This document shows positions 1 through 11,896 of a stretch of 64,000 nt of DNA, piece by piece. The notes beneath the pieces were generated by a model, which was not told the DNA's origin, ran no database searches, and worked only from the letters and a program-made list of their open reading frames with translations. The stretch comes from Saccharina japonica (taxonomy: Eukaryota > Sar > Phaeophyceae > Laminariales > Laminariaceae). The DNA lies in assembly GCA_008828725.1 (NCBI GenBank), contig MEHQ01001299.1:62001-126000 (forward strand), given 5' to 3'. A program made the translations under genes and the position numbers. The first letter of the stretch is position 1. Each line of letters starts with the position of its first letter.

Positions 1-539
1 ACAAACCCCTGACGATCCATCACATTCACAGCATCGCCCCGCCCCGATGCCGTAGTGAGAGTTCCTGCCTAACATCTGAGCGAGTGGAAGCTTGTTCATG
101 GTTGGGGTTCAGGCGGGGGTGGGCGTTTGCGCGATCGCTTCAGTTTGTATATGCGGCAGATGTACTGATGTGTCGTGTAGATGCTTAATACGAGTATTGC
201 TGTAACATTTGAAAACGTATGCATATAAATACACCTATCCCAGTTCGTAAGACTCCTCGGACCATCATTTGGTCTGCGGATTTCCCCTGCCTCTGACTGC
301 CTTTGCGAGCAGTTTCTTGCTGAGGAGTGGCCTCGGCTCGCCAGGAACGGCCGGCTTTGCGCATCTGCGCGCTCCGCGCCGTAGAGCCTGCTGAAATGCT
401 TGACATTCAGGTCTAAAGCGAGGTTACAAATAATCATGCCCTGTGAGCGTTTAAAGGTATATTCTACCGAAAGGACTAATGTATTCGAATGTTTGTTTCG
501 CGAACGCGTTCTATGACCTCAGACCCATCAGGGGGGTAG
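1..539. other. No recognisable feature
   Basis: Open frames here are short, overlap in several frames and show no domain or motif I know. I see no RNA gene or bounded repeat. Confidence 0.5.
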
Positions 540-845
540 GCTACCCGGTCGGCGTCATCAATGCGGAGGACTGCGTGGGAGGCTACGTGCCCGGGTCTGA
601 GGGAAAGTAGGAACAACCCAATATAAAATGCTGCCGACGCTTCGTCGAGAACTGCCATCAAACAAAAATAAATCTAGCTGCCGGAGAAAGGGTACGAGTA
701 CAAATGTACCTACTACGTACACGTGTGTATTGTATTCACAGCAGCACGTGTGGTACCTAAAGGTACATCTAATATGGAACTACGCATGTTATGTAAACGT
801 TGCGGCGTAGCTACGCATGGTATGTACAGCAGCAGCTGTGGTCGC
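540..845 (-). repeat. Dispersed repeat, copy 1 (flanks EsV-1-7 gene A)
   Basis: This block aligns over about 300 bp, with moderate divergence, to 5125-5435 in the same orientation. Shared landmarks include CCCGGTCGG, CTTCGTCGA, CTGCCATC, GCCGGAGAAAG and a final GCTACGCATGGTATGTACAG. Read on the minus strand both copies hold a short open frame beginning MAV(L/I)DEA with a later RP..(V/L)A.H pattern, so a worn coding fragment is possible. No terminal inverted repeat or target duplication was found. The family is not recognised. Confidence 0.6.
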
Positions 846-1584
846 AACTTTCTACCGGGGCGACCCCCCCAGGGGGCCGATTTTCCGCGCCATCGTTTGA
901 AAGAAAAGGTGTCGCGTTTTTTCTTTTTTGTACTCCCCCCCCACGCAAAACGTATCAAGCAAACCCTCTTTCCGCTCAACAATCTGAACCTAAACTTTTC
1001 TGCCGACCCCCCCCTCCCCTGTTGGCCCTTGCCGTCTCCCCGGTTCACTTGGCTGCTATTGTGGTCATCGTATAGACACCGCAAAGCGATAAAATTGCAC
1101 GAGGCTGTGCGTATAGGTCACCCGATGCCCCCCTTCATGAAGACTTCTTGTGAACCGCGCCAAGGTTATGACCGCACAACGCGTTCTGCACAACGCAGAA
1201 AAGGATAGGTGTACCAGCGCATGCCTCATTTAAATACCTCTACCCAAATAGTAAGTCAAACAAATGATGGTTGAGAAAAAACAAGTGAGGTATGTCCGAC
1301 GACCCCTTCCATGGCTTAAGAAACAACATAAACAATTCTGCCACACAAAGGTTTAGCTTACGACAATTTTTTATTAAGGAGCCCTGTCATTAAGAAACTG
1401 TCCTAGCCAAAACGTGCTACCAGGTGTCTCTACCGTAGCACACGTCTATGTACCCCGCGTCTTATATCGAGTTGGTATTGTTCTGCCGCAGAAATCTCCG
1501 CTGCATTTACCGAAGCAAGATAGATGACAACCCTCTGAGGAACCAACTGAACGAACTATTATAGTACGTTTCCACCCAAACATA
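846..1584. other. Intergenic, 3' side of gene A
   Basis: No gene is supported. A stretch at about 1370-1445 resembles a motif seen again near 28850, 29510 and 33000 (an AAGGAG or GAGGAG start, then AACGTGCTACC and CTACCGT). C-runs at 865-872 and 937-945 are simple sequence. Confidence 0.45.
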
Positions 1585-2715
1585 TCAAAACATGCACTCA
1601 GATTTTGCGTGGAAGGGGTCTCTCCGTACGGCACTGCTGGCCAAGCCACGAGAATTCTGCATGAGAGTTTCTACTCGCACGGTACGGAGGAGCCCAACTT
1701 CGAGTTGGCCGTGCTCGGGACAGTGGGTGGGCTGCTTGCCGGCGACCCCCCACCTACACAGTTTGGTACAACCTGTCACCTTGCAACTCGCTCCAAAGTT
1801 GATCACCTGACCGGCCGGAATACCGCCTCTATGGTCTGCGCATACAGAGCCGGCACCGGCAGAACGTACACCCCATAGGGAAAAGCGGGAGCATGCGTTA
1901 TGTGAACAACGTTTGGTACGGACGTCTACCATCCCATCGCCAGCATGTTGTTTGCAGAACGAGGCCTTCTTGATTCCGGCGATATTGAAGTTCGGTTGCT
2001 TCGTGCGGGACTCGTACGAGCACTGTTTGCGGCAGACACCCATCATGCCGATGTCTGCATGTTGATTGCAGTACACTGCCTCCTTAGTGCCGACGACACT
2101 GAATCTCGCGCGCTTCGTACAGGTACCATGTGAGCAACCCCTGCCACGGACGTTTACCATGTCGTTGTGAGCATGTTGCTTGCTGTACCTCGCTCTCTTG
2201 CTCCCCTCGATATTGAAGGTTGGGTGTGTCATGCAGGCGCCCTGTGAGCAACGCCTGTTCAGGACGTTTATCATGCCAATCTCAGCATGCTTCTTGCAGT
2301 ACCTCGCGGTCGTGCTGCCCTCGGTGTTGAAGAGTGATGTTGTCGTGCATGAGCCTTGTGAGCAACGATTGCGGCGAACGTTTACCATGCCGGTCTCAGC
2401 ATGTTTCTTGCAGTACCTCGGTGTCTTGCTACCCTCGGTGTTAAAATTCGGTTGTGTCCTGCATGAGCCCTGTGAGCAACGCCTGGTGCGGACGTCTACC
2501 ATACCGGTCTCAGCATGTTTCTTGCAGTACAAAGGCCGTTTGATGGGCAACACGTTGAAGGCGGGTCGGTTTGTGCAGGAGTCGCGTAGGCACCGCCTGC
2601 TGCAGACGTCAACCATACCAGTCTCAGCATGCTGCTTGCAGTACCACCCTGTCTTGTGGGCCTCAGCATTGAAGCTGGCGCACTTCTGGCAGGAAGTATA
2701 TGAGCATAGCTTCAT
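1585..2715 (-). CDS. EsV-1-7 repeat protein (gene A), intronless
   Basis: The 376-residue product is almost entirely tandem EsV-1-7 repeats with the spacing C-x4-C-x16-C-x2-H and a 38-residue period. Seven canonical repeats fill residues 4-269, with a recurring FN.(E)G core, YCK(K/Q)HA and GMV.V. Two divergent repeats follow from residues 270 and 311, carrying VINF, RWG and QPTHC. Repeat 5 has Ser for its third Cys and repeat 7 has Arg for its second Cys, so two units should bind metal poorly if the Cys/His set is a metal site. I chose the ATG at 2715 because it sits three residues before the first Cys; an in-frame ATG at 2763 would add 16 residues. The family is expanded in brown algae; its member IMM controls early filament development, but the biochemistry is unknown. 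Nuclear or signalling roles would be guesses. The neighbouring paralogue at 7540-8418 shares the same C-terminal pair of divergent repeats. Confidence 0.85.
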   Translation of the reverse strand: MKLCSYTSCQKCASFNAEAHKTGWYCKQHAETGMVDVCSRRCLRDSCTNRPAFNVLPIKRPLYCKKHAETGMVDVRTRRCSQGSCRTQPNFNTEGSKTPRYCKKHAETGMVNVRRNRCSQGSCTTTSLFNTEGSTTARYCKKHAEIGMINVLNRRCSQGACMTHPTFNIEGSKRARYSKQHAHNDMVNVRGRGCSHGTCTKRARFSVVGTKEAVYCNQHADIGMMGVCRKQCSYESRTKQPNFNIAGIKKASFCKQHAGDGMVDVRTKRCSHNACSRFSLWGVRSAGAGSVCADHRGGIPAGQVINFGASCKVTGCTKLCRWGVAGKQPTHCPEHGQLEVGLLRTVRVETLMQNSRGLASSAVRRDPFHAKSECMF

Positions 2716-2763
2716 TGTTGTCCCTGTTTGGGGCAATGAAAAAAAGGGAATGATGTTGAGCAA

Positions 2764-5124
2764 AGCGTGCAGACACCTCGACGATGCGGTCAGCTAAGGT
2801 CGACTAAATTGTTGTCCCTGTAGTGAAGGCAAAATGTGAAAATCTTCAGAAAGGTCCGCACACGTGCACATCCACCAAGTTGAGTTTGACCGGTTGTTTG
2901 CCATATACACAGTTCAAAAGTGTTGGGTGCCTCATACACCGACGACGAGCATGCATGCGACTGGTGCTTACCTACTGAATAGCAGTTTTGCAGTTGAGGG
3001 TCTGCTGACGATCTTACCTGCGGGTAGTAAGTAGGTATTTTTGACGTGATATAATACAACCTCTTGAGTCTGAGGACAATCACATGGCCGCAGGATACCA
3101 GAGAACAAACAGAGGTATTATATGTTACGCAGATTTTCACTCAGAAGGCACCAGTTTTCCGAAAACACGTATCCACCCCAACAACGTGCAAGGACAATTT
3201 GGCCGAGAGGTCGTGACGCTTAAGCCTGTAACAAACAATATACTAGGTCAACGAGTACGCCAAATACACTGCTGTGTGGAGTGATAGCGCTCGCCAGACG
3301 CGTTGTTTGATAATCGGTTATGACATTCATTCGAACATTAAATCGGCGTATGCTTCGATTCACGGGAACGTCACACGCAACACGTTTGGAGTCCAACGTC
3401 ACCAAGCCGCTATCCTAATCTTAAATTTCACATTTAAACACCTCAATATGATTGCAGCTTCGGTTTGGGTATGTACAGGGGGTTTGGTAGAAAGAACTCG
3501 GTCGATGACGGCGTTGGTGTTGGGGTTTGCTTTGTATTCCTCAGGCCCAATGGACGGTCAGGAGTTTACAGCTTACAGCACAATGCAGATATAAAAGAGC
3601 ATAAACCGCCTGGAAGAAAGAATACTACGTGAAGAAAGGAAGCCGATCCCGTGGATGAGCGGAAGCAAGCCTCACCCCATTGAAAGAACAGGCCAACTTA
3701 ATGGGAGACACCATAGACTATTATGCTCCGTATTTGATACAGGCATATCATGTTATCTAGGCCGCTGCAAACGATATCCGCTCTACGATTACAATATGGT
3801 AAACGGAACGAACACTACACCAACACATGAGGCTATACTCTTCACGATTTATGTAACTGGTTATTATACATTATCCAGAACATTCGTATAGGTTATCTCG
3901 GAAATGTCTGAAGGCATTCCACAACAATATTTATGATAAATAAATAAAAAATCAAAACGTCGCACACTAAAATATCGGAATCTTGATCAAGGAGAAACAT
4001 ATTTTCCTAACTGCTACCACTACTGCTACTGCTCTACTGTAGTTCAAAATGTAACTACCACTACTGCAATTCTTACCACAAGTTAATTTGTAACATTTCT
4101 AGTACTATTACCATGACTCTTACTATTTATAGAGCAAATATAAAATAAACTACTAGACCTGTAGAAATTGGAAACCCTGGTACAGACCACTCCCAGGAAG
4201 CATTAGTATGTATGACAATGCTGTTGTACATTTATTGCTGAAATATGCAAGATACACTCGGATATTAAGAGTTGACAAAGTTATGACGCTTAGAACAAAT
4301 AAAACATTTATGAGTCTGTGTGGTATGTACTTTAAAATGTAATAAATCGAAACATTCTCCTTGTGAAAATATTTCTGCTGCTCTAGAGGGTATGGGGTGA
4401 GTACTTTTCGAATAAAAACCGGCCTGATAAACAGCTATCGGGGGGTCGCTGTATTGATCGAGAAAACGTTATTTTTGTCACGTGAGGTGCATCTTGCGGC
4501 GATGGCCGACACGGCACCACGAGCGCAATATTGAAATCCCCCAAGTGAATGTAGGTGCATTCGAACGCTCGTGTCAAGCACTTCCTCGGGTATGGTTTAA
4601 ATCCAAGAAATATTCTCGAGTAGCAGAGATACTAATACAATGCCCCAAAACCAGAAGTGTTGAAACTGAATCCACCGTACTCGACTATGGGCCTGGACAC
4701 TCTTTGAGGCTCATCTCGTTTTACGTATGAGTACAACCTTGTGAAGGATATACTGCGATGGTATTGCAACGACCGTCGCTGATGAGGGAACCCTTACGAA
4801 TGATGTGGTGTGCCGGGTTCGCTTTTGACAATTGATATTTGAAGTATTTAATTAACGTGACCGGGGGCAACCCCACTTGTTGGGCAGGCCCGCCACTATC
4901 GTGACCACGGGACCGGCAGTCACTCCACTCATACAATCACAACTCTCGAAGTATGCACGAGACATGACGCTAGACTATATACTGAGGGAAATGTATGTTC
5001 CTAGCTGTCTACTGAACGTCTCCCCACTGCTGTCGTCGCGAGTGCTGAGGCAAGGTCGAGAGAGACAGGGTCGGCTATGTGCATGGGGGCTGCACTCCAG
5101 AGCAAGGAGGGAACACAGTAGACG
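2764..5124. other. Intergenic between the two EsV-1-7 genes, left part
   Basis: No gene or bounded repeat is supported. The part from about 3900 to 4380 is AT-rich, with a short stretch of CTA/CTG-like triplets near 4013-4080. A TATAAAAG string at 3590-3597 is not attached to any credible gene. Confidence 0.45.
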
Positions 5125-5435
5125 TATTCCCGGTCGGCCTCGCCGTTGTAAAAAGCATGTGTGAAATGCTAGGTTCTCGGGTCTGGGATACAGTTCAAAT
5201 TCCAGGAGAAAACATGCCACGCCCGCTTCGTCGATAACTGCCATCCATAAAAATTCAAGATTCTTGCCGGAGAAAGAGATGAGGGAGTACGAATACTGCT
5301 GTACCTACGTATGCGTGTGTATCGTAATTTACAGAAGAACGTGTGATACGTAAAACCACAGCTGAGATGTAGCTGCGCTGTCACCGTTGCCGGGTTGCTA
5401 CGCATGGTATGTACAGCAGCAGCTGTTGTGGCAAT
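5125..5435 (-). repeat. Dispersed repeat, copy 2
   Basis: This is the second copy of the 540-845 repeat, in direct orientation, about 4.6 kb away. With copy 1 it brackets gene A. On the minus strand the shared open frame reads MAVIDEAG and continues with a PRPENLAFH segment that matches the RPGHVASH region of copy 1. The nucleotide match is patchy, so the duplication is old. Confidence 0.6.
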
Positions 5436-7539
5436 AGGTTTTATGGGCTACGCGTCGCATCGCATAATATACCGTTGAGGGTATCGACGTGGAATATTCA
5501 GGTTTGAAAACGGGATATATGGACGATTTCATGTCGTTTTTAAAATAATGTTATCTTCCGCGAAGGAGTGCAGATGCAGCAGTAACAGCGGCAGCATACG
5601 TGCGTCTAATATGTAGATATAATACGTATGTAGTACGAGTACTAGAGGGCCCTCGGAAAACATACACACTGCTTCAAATATATCATTTTTTAACCTGTAG
5701 CCTTGATCAATGGATCAATGAGGGGTGCAGAATGACAGAGAAAGCTGACTCAAACTGATGGTCAAAATTGTTTTTGACGAAACTGTCTTGTTTTGGATTA
5801 CATGAAATCCTATATGTTGCCGTTGTTCGAAAGGGGTCCCGTTTATAAACCTCGAAACATATTGAATATAAAACGGCTGACTATGGGCTCAAATAATATG
5901 CACCAAGAGAAATATTTCGGATCGCGTGTGAGATCCAATGGAAGCCTTTCGCGGAAGCTTCCGCGACTTCCATGAAACTTCCAGTGACTCCAACAAAAAA
6001 CAAAGTACCAGGCCTGGGATACCTACACATATCATCGATATAACGTAGGTTTTGTTTGAATACGGAATACATAGCACAGACGATCGTTACCCAACATTTG
6101 CTTACAGATACGGCGTTGCAACTTGTTTCTTATTTTATTCTATCGATCAGATTGTTTGTTCTATCAAAATCTGCTAGGTGATCTAAGGATAAACCGTCTT
6201 TCTTTTTGGAAATACGTGGTGTGAGATGCTCATTATTTTCATCAAGGTTACCATTCCACGCTCATCATCATCACCATCCTATCCATCATCATTAAAGCGC
6301 AAAAATTAAATGACAAACCAGGCAGTACGGCTGTTTTACGGCTGTGTTGCAATAGGCGTAATGTGTCGTGAACTCGTCCCCTCCATATTGGTCTATAGCT
6401 GAAATGTTTAATATACAAGACGGCCGTTCCTCCGTAACCCTGTGGGCAGATTGTCGCATAATACAGCAAAACATTAACATATGAAGACAAAACTACCGTA
6501 CATAACTGGTACTATGGATATCTTGTGCCAGTACATATTCACGGCAGAACACCTCGAGGCGCAACCCATATATACGGACGTTACATACATGTACATGTTC
6601 CAACATCGATCACGACACTAACGGTACAACCACATGCAATGCACGTACTGTACACCCACCCTGGAAAGCGCTATGAAACACAAGGAGCACAGGCTATGCC
6701 GTGCGTGACCCACTATGGGGGTTGGCTCCAGCAGCGCTCAGCAGGTGCAACCTATGTTTGTGCACGCTTTCGCACAACACCATACCAGGTAGAGTTCCCA
6801 CCCATACTTCGTGTTTATGAGATGGGTTCTGAAGGGGTGCTATTGTAGTGCAGTAATATTTTACCGTGCCGAATTTCGAGGCAATCAGTTAATCCCCTCG
6901 TTTTCGAGCGTTTTACTGCCGTTCGGGTGCTTTGTCGGAGGTTTCACGGCAACCGAGCGGGACTTTGAGTAATTTGGTTGGTGAATCGCCGTTTCGACAA
7001 AAGGTCGCTAGGGCAGAATAAGGCACGGGCTCGACTGCTCCTGCTGTTCTTACTTATCTATGCTTATCCGCAAGTGAGGCGGGGTGTTATCTTTAGACGT
7101 GCTATTTATTTGTGACCACCGTAGTGAGTTCCGTGTTCTGTGGTTTGAGTCGACGTTTACTAGCACCATACCCCTCGGTGCACCACTCAAAAGGTTTCGG
7201 AAAATAAACCAACATGGCGAGGGTAGTAGTATCCGTTTTGTTCAGCAAGGTCGTAATATGTATAGTTATGTTTGTGAAATTTTCGCACTTTTCGCAACTT
7301 TTCTCTCCGCGCGAGCGCTTTTCGGCAAAACGCTAAGTACCCCGACACGGGACGCCCGGCCGGACACATTGGTCGAGGTTTGGGCTCGATCCGAGCTTTG
7401 CGGCTCGCGTGGCGGGCGCTCGAAGTTTTTTTTTCCCGCCGGAGTGGATAAGCGGATTTCCCGGGTTTTCTGCATGAGGCCGTGTTTTGTACGTACGTGC
7501 CAGCAAATACTATTGTTCTGCTTTTGGCCTTTTCACGAG
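5436..7539. other. Upstream region of EsV-1-7 gene B
   Basis: The frame of gene B stays open back to 7084, but residues upstream of the ATG at 7540 show no EsV-1-7 pattern, so I treat them as non-coding. No repeat was recognised from 5436 to 7083. A TCTATC/ATCATC-rich patch lies at 6255-6295. Confidence 0.45.
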
Positions 7540-8418
7540 ATGAACGAGATGAGCACACAGGAGAGCCGAGACATACCACAGGTAGACAACAAATCATGCA
7601 GGGAGCACGACTGTTTTTTTTCCGTCATGCGTTTTTTGTGTGTTTCTTGCCGGGAGCACTGCCGGGAGCAGGCAAGAACACAGCAGCAGCACTGCAGAAA
7701 GCATGCTACAGCCAAACAGCATGCATCCGATGGCATGGTAAATGTACGCAACAAAAAATGCTTGAATGTTTCATGCACAAAGCTACCGAACTTTAATGTC
7801 GAGGGTAGCAACACATCAGTCTACTGCAGACAACATGCCTCAGATGGCATGGTGAATGTCAAGTGCAGGCGTTGTTCACACGAGTTGTGCACGTAGAAAC
7901 CGAGTTTCAACGTGGAGGGCAGTACAGCGGCGGCATACTGCAGCGAACATGCTGTCCGCGGCATGGTAAATGTTTTGAACAGGCGTTGCTCACATGAGTT
8001 TTGCACCAAGACACCAAGTTTCAATGTAGAGGGCAGTAAAGCGGCGGCGTACTGCAAGCAACATCCTGTGGGCGGTATGGTGGACATCGAAAATAAGCGT
8101 TGCTCGCACAACTCATGCCGTAAGCACCCGGCCGGGGGTCTGCTGACGGAAACTGCGGCGACTACATGCCTCCTCCATAAGCGCGACATATCAGGCGGCC
8201 TGGTGATTAACTTCAAGGCAAAGTGTAAGGTCGCTAGTTGTAGGAAAGTGTCGCGTTGGGGACTCGATGGGAGGCAACCTACTCACTGCCATGGCCACGG
8301 CCCCCTTGAAGACGGGCCCATCTGCACTGTCGGATCCCTTCAGGCCAAGGTTTGTAGTGGTCGCGTTCCAAAGGCTGCTGGAAAGGGTGACATAGTTCGT
8401 GTCAAAATAGAATTTTAG
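7540..8418 (+). pseudogene. EsV-1-7 repeat gene B, split by one in-frame stop
   Basis: The frame starting MNEMSTQESRD at 7540 encodes a disordered Cys/His-rich lead with a partial repeat (QHASDGMVNV), then EsV-1-7 repeats. A TAG at 7894-7896 interrupts the second full repeat at a position where the next repeat has a Lys codon (AAG), so a single base change explains it. The same frame then continues to 8418 with the rest of that repeat, one canonical repeat and two divergent ones holding GLVINF, RWG and QPTHC, the same tail as gene A. No splice pair around the stop is evident. If translated, the upstream part gives about 118 residues. The intact downstream frame argues for a recent loss, a sequencing error or a variable allele. 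The gene is divergent (head-to-head) with gene A, about 4.8 kb apart, and the shared tail marks them as local paralogues. Confidence 0.75.
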
Positions 8419-9087
8419 TTGTGAAAGTGCTACACTAACTATTGAGAACATCCTCGTGTATATGGTGAATACAGTTTTTACATGCGTACAGGCGTTTTGG
8501 TACGGGCTAGGAAAGGGCGTCTAGAGTAAGACATACCGGTTACTTCAACAGAATAACCTGATGTATGTGGGTTTGGCGTGTTTGCTTTGGTAAATCGTTT
8601 GGTTTCACATTTCGGTCTTTGGAACCTCACTGCCCTTGTTCCTGGCGCAGTATTGAAAGAGACTGGTGATATGAGACCTCATGTTGTGATTAGCTAGATA
8701 TTCACATGCGTGCATGGTAATGTTCACCAAGAAGGACATACGACCGGTGCTACAAGTACAGTAGTACATCCAGCTCTTGATTCGCCTGGCCCGGGTAATG
8801 TCGCCTTTTAAACTCCCATCATCAATGAAGCCCGCACTTCACCCTTGAATTTTTTTCTAGATGCTCAGGCCGGAGCAAGCACCCGGGTCAAACAGTTGGT
8901 GGTATTGCCCACAATATGACGTCACAAGGATACCATTCTTAATACCTGCTACGGTAGAGGTGCCCCATGTTGTTTCTAAGGGTTATCACTTCAGGAACTC
9001 CATACCTCATCCACAAACTGATTTTGGAGGAAACTAGAAGTGCGACCTGGTGGAACAATCCCATGGCCTGTCTATATAATGAAACAT
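8419..9087. other. Spacer between gene B and the foldback element
   Basis: No gene, RNA or bounded repeat recognised. Confidence 0.45.
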
Positions 9088-9539
9088 ACAAGGGGGCTTC
9101 GCCGCCGGCCCAGGCCGTCCGCGAAGCGAAGAAGGAATAAGGCCCGCAATACATCAGGTAGTTTACGATGCCAAGGGGCCGAGAGGCTAGGGCTCCAGTT
9201 TACGATGCCAAGGGACCGTTGAAGAGACCCAGTTTGTATTGTTGATTCCTGACGTAATGAATGATGCAAAAAAGGCCCATAACATCGAAAGAAGTCCCGT
9301 TAAAATGTCGATTATTGATCCCTGACGCAATAAATGAGCCCCAATCAAAGGCACACTCTCCAGCAAGAAAACACACAAAGCAACGCAATGAGGCAAGCAA
9401 AGCCAAACCATGGAATAAAATCGACGGACTCTAAAATATGGTATACCCAAGCCACTATCCCACAACGCACGACAGACAACTAAAGGAGTGACGCGAAAGA
9501 AGCCCAACCCATCCATGTAAAAAAGCACAAAACATCAAA

Positions 9540-10680
9540 ATATAGGGTGTTTTTCCGTGCAACACCATGCAACACCATGCAACACACGCTAGACCAACGC
9601 CACATCCATCTACGCTCTCGTGTCCGGCAATGGTGCCCAAGAAGCCAAAGCCATGAAAAATCCACGAATGCCGCGAATGGAAAATTCCACTCATCCGCTA
9701 CTACCGTGGGATAAAACGAAAACGATTTCCCGTGCTGCACACGACAGTCAACCGCCTAACAAATCGAGAAATCGACAAAACAACTAAAATATAAAAAGCG
9801 TTTTCCCGTGCAACACACGCCGGACAACCGCCACGAACAGAATATACCACCCCACCGCAATACCGTGGGATAAAACAAAAACAAATTCCCGTGCGACACA
9901 CGACAGACAGCCGCCACATTCAATAACGCTCATGTGTCTACATAGTGGTGCCCAGGAAACCAAACCCATGAAAAAAGTAATCCACGCACAGAATATTCCA
10001 CTCTACCTGCTCTACCGCAATACCGTGGGATAAAACGAAAATGATTAAACGTGCGACACCCGACAGACAACCGTCGCATCCATCTACGCTCATGTGTCTA
10101 CGGCAGTGATGTCCAAGAAGACAACTCGAGAATTCGACGAAACAATCAAAATAGAAAAAGCGCTCTCCCGTGCGACACACGCCGGACAACCGCCACGAAC
10201 AGAACGTACCACTCTACCGCAATACCGTGGGATAAAACAAAAACGATTTCCCGTGCGACATACGGCAGACAACCGCCACATCTATCTACGCCCATGTGTC
10301 TACGGCAGTCCTAACCCAAGAAGCCGCACCATGAAAAAAATAACCCACGAACAGAATATACCTCTCTACCGCTATATACCGTGGGATGAAACGAAAACTA
10401 TTTCACGTGCGACACACGACAGACAACCGCCACACCCATTTACGAAAATCGACAAAACAATCAAAATATAAAAAAACGTTTACTACCCGTTCAACACACC
10501 ACGACGTACAACTGCCATATCCATCTACGCTCATGTGTTTAAAATACGGCAGTGATACCCAAGAAGCATAAAAACGTTTTTTTTTATCGTGCGACACGCG
10601 ACAGACAACAGCCACATCCATTTACGATCTCGTGTTTCCGGGAGTTATGCCCAAGAAGCCAAAGCCATGGAGAAAAAGGA
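9540..10680 (+). repeat. Degenerate subterminal tandem array in left arm
   Basis: A unit of about 150-200 bp recurs, marked by CCGTGGGATAAAAC followed by TTTCCCGTGCGACACACGAC and then a CGCCACATCCA..CTACGCTC..GTGTC segment ending AGAAGCC. Starts of the marker lie near 9709, 9865, 10021, 10225 and 10377, with partial units on both sides. The right arm carries fewer, more worn units in reverse (15590-16340). Confidence 0.7.
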
Positions 10681-10825
10681 ACATGACATCCCTCTACAAA
10701 CCGAAGCGAAAATTGAAAAGCTCAACAACAACAACAACAATAACAACACATTAAATGGGCAACATACATACATATAATACCTGGTACAAAAAGTCTACAT
10801 CTGTAATATATTAAAAATAATAATA

Positions 10826-11043
10826 GTAAACGTAAAGAGTGCATACTGGGAAGAAGGAGGGAGCAAGAACAACAAATGGAGTATTGTGGATAAATCTTGG
10901 CGGGAAGCGGACATAGAAGGGTGTTAGACTGTACGCATAGGTTTCATTGGTTTCCGTGGTTTTCTGCTTTTGGGAATTTTATGAGTGATCAACGCTGAAG
11001 ATCATGCTGCACATTGTCAGATGGAAAAGATAATAATAATAAT
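10826..11043 (+). mobile_element. 215-bp retroposon (family R215), copy in left arm
   Basis: The unit runs from GTAAACGTAAAGAG to GATAATAATAAT and ends in a triplet-type tail. Copies on the opposite strand lie at 22570-22657 (truncated), 45204-45400 and 60080-60297. The right foldback arm lacks it: near 15380-15400 the flanks join directly in an AATAATAA context, so this is a true insertion with an AT-rich target duplication of uncertain length. A 3' microsatellite-like tail fits a LINE-mobilised SINE. No pol III boxes were recognised. Confidence 0.65.
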
Positions 11044-11257
11044 ACCTGTTTACTTGAAAAAATAATAATTGGTATCACTACGTCTATACGTAAAGGGGTA
11101 CTTCAAATAATAACCTGGTATAGCGACACAAAAAAATACCCAACATACGAAAACACGAACTCGTAGTCGAACTCGTACGTAGCGACACTAAAAAAAACAA
11201 ACATTACGCAACAACAACGTAAACAACGTACCAACAACAACAGCAACAACAACTTAG

Positions 11258-11347
11258 CCCTTATAGGACTGGAGTCCCGTTATGGGACAAATTGCTTAGA
11301 ATTAGAGTGGTTTGTCCACAAAACGGGACTGCAGTCCTGAAAGGGTT
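11258..11347. repeat. Palindromic MITE-like unit inside the foldback arm
   Basis: Ends are inverted: CCCTTATAGGACTGGAGTCC and the complement-related GGACTGCAGTCCTGAAAGGG, with TTAA next to the right end and TTAG next to the left. The same unit is present at the matching place of the right arm (about 15062-15165), so it is older than arm duplication. A TTAA target would fit a piggyBac-like origin; this is inference. Confidence 0.5.
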
Positions 11348-11896
11348 AAAATGGGCAAAAAAAATAACACGACGACAACATCTATCTATCAATACAATAT
11401 CAATACCCGTACTCATACATTCATATCATACCATCCAGTATATGAACACTGTTTTTATGATACGCTGCACGCGTATTGTTATGTGCATGTGTATTAATAT
11501 GAATACTGATAACATTTATCAACATACTTTGATCATATTTTCCTCTATCCAGATTAATTAATGTCCTCAGGTGATAATATATTAATAGCAGCAAAATTAG
11601 TACTCGTACGAAGACATAAATAATAATATTGTCAAGTACCATATATATCATATACCATGTCACATACCTGATATACCATACCTGGTATCAGGTAAATGAC
11701 TGGTATCGTATATACGTAGAGGGGTGCAAAATTTTCATCCTCACACAAACTCCATCATAAAAGTGGATAAACATATTAATAGAACTTGGATAGAAAATTT
11801 CGAAAATTCATCAGGACGGGGGGAAAAAAATCGAACTTGGATAAAAAATTTCTAAAATTCATGAGGGCGGGGGGAAAAAAAAAATCATCACTGTAA

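Noticed and set aside
2180-2797. 205-residue plus-strand frame opposite gene A
   Set aside because: It is the antisense shadow of the EsV-1-7 repeats; the Cys/His spacing exists only on the minus strand.
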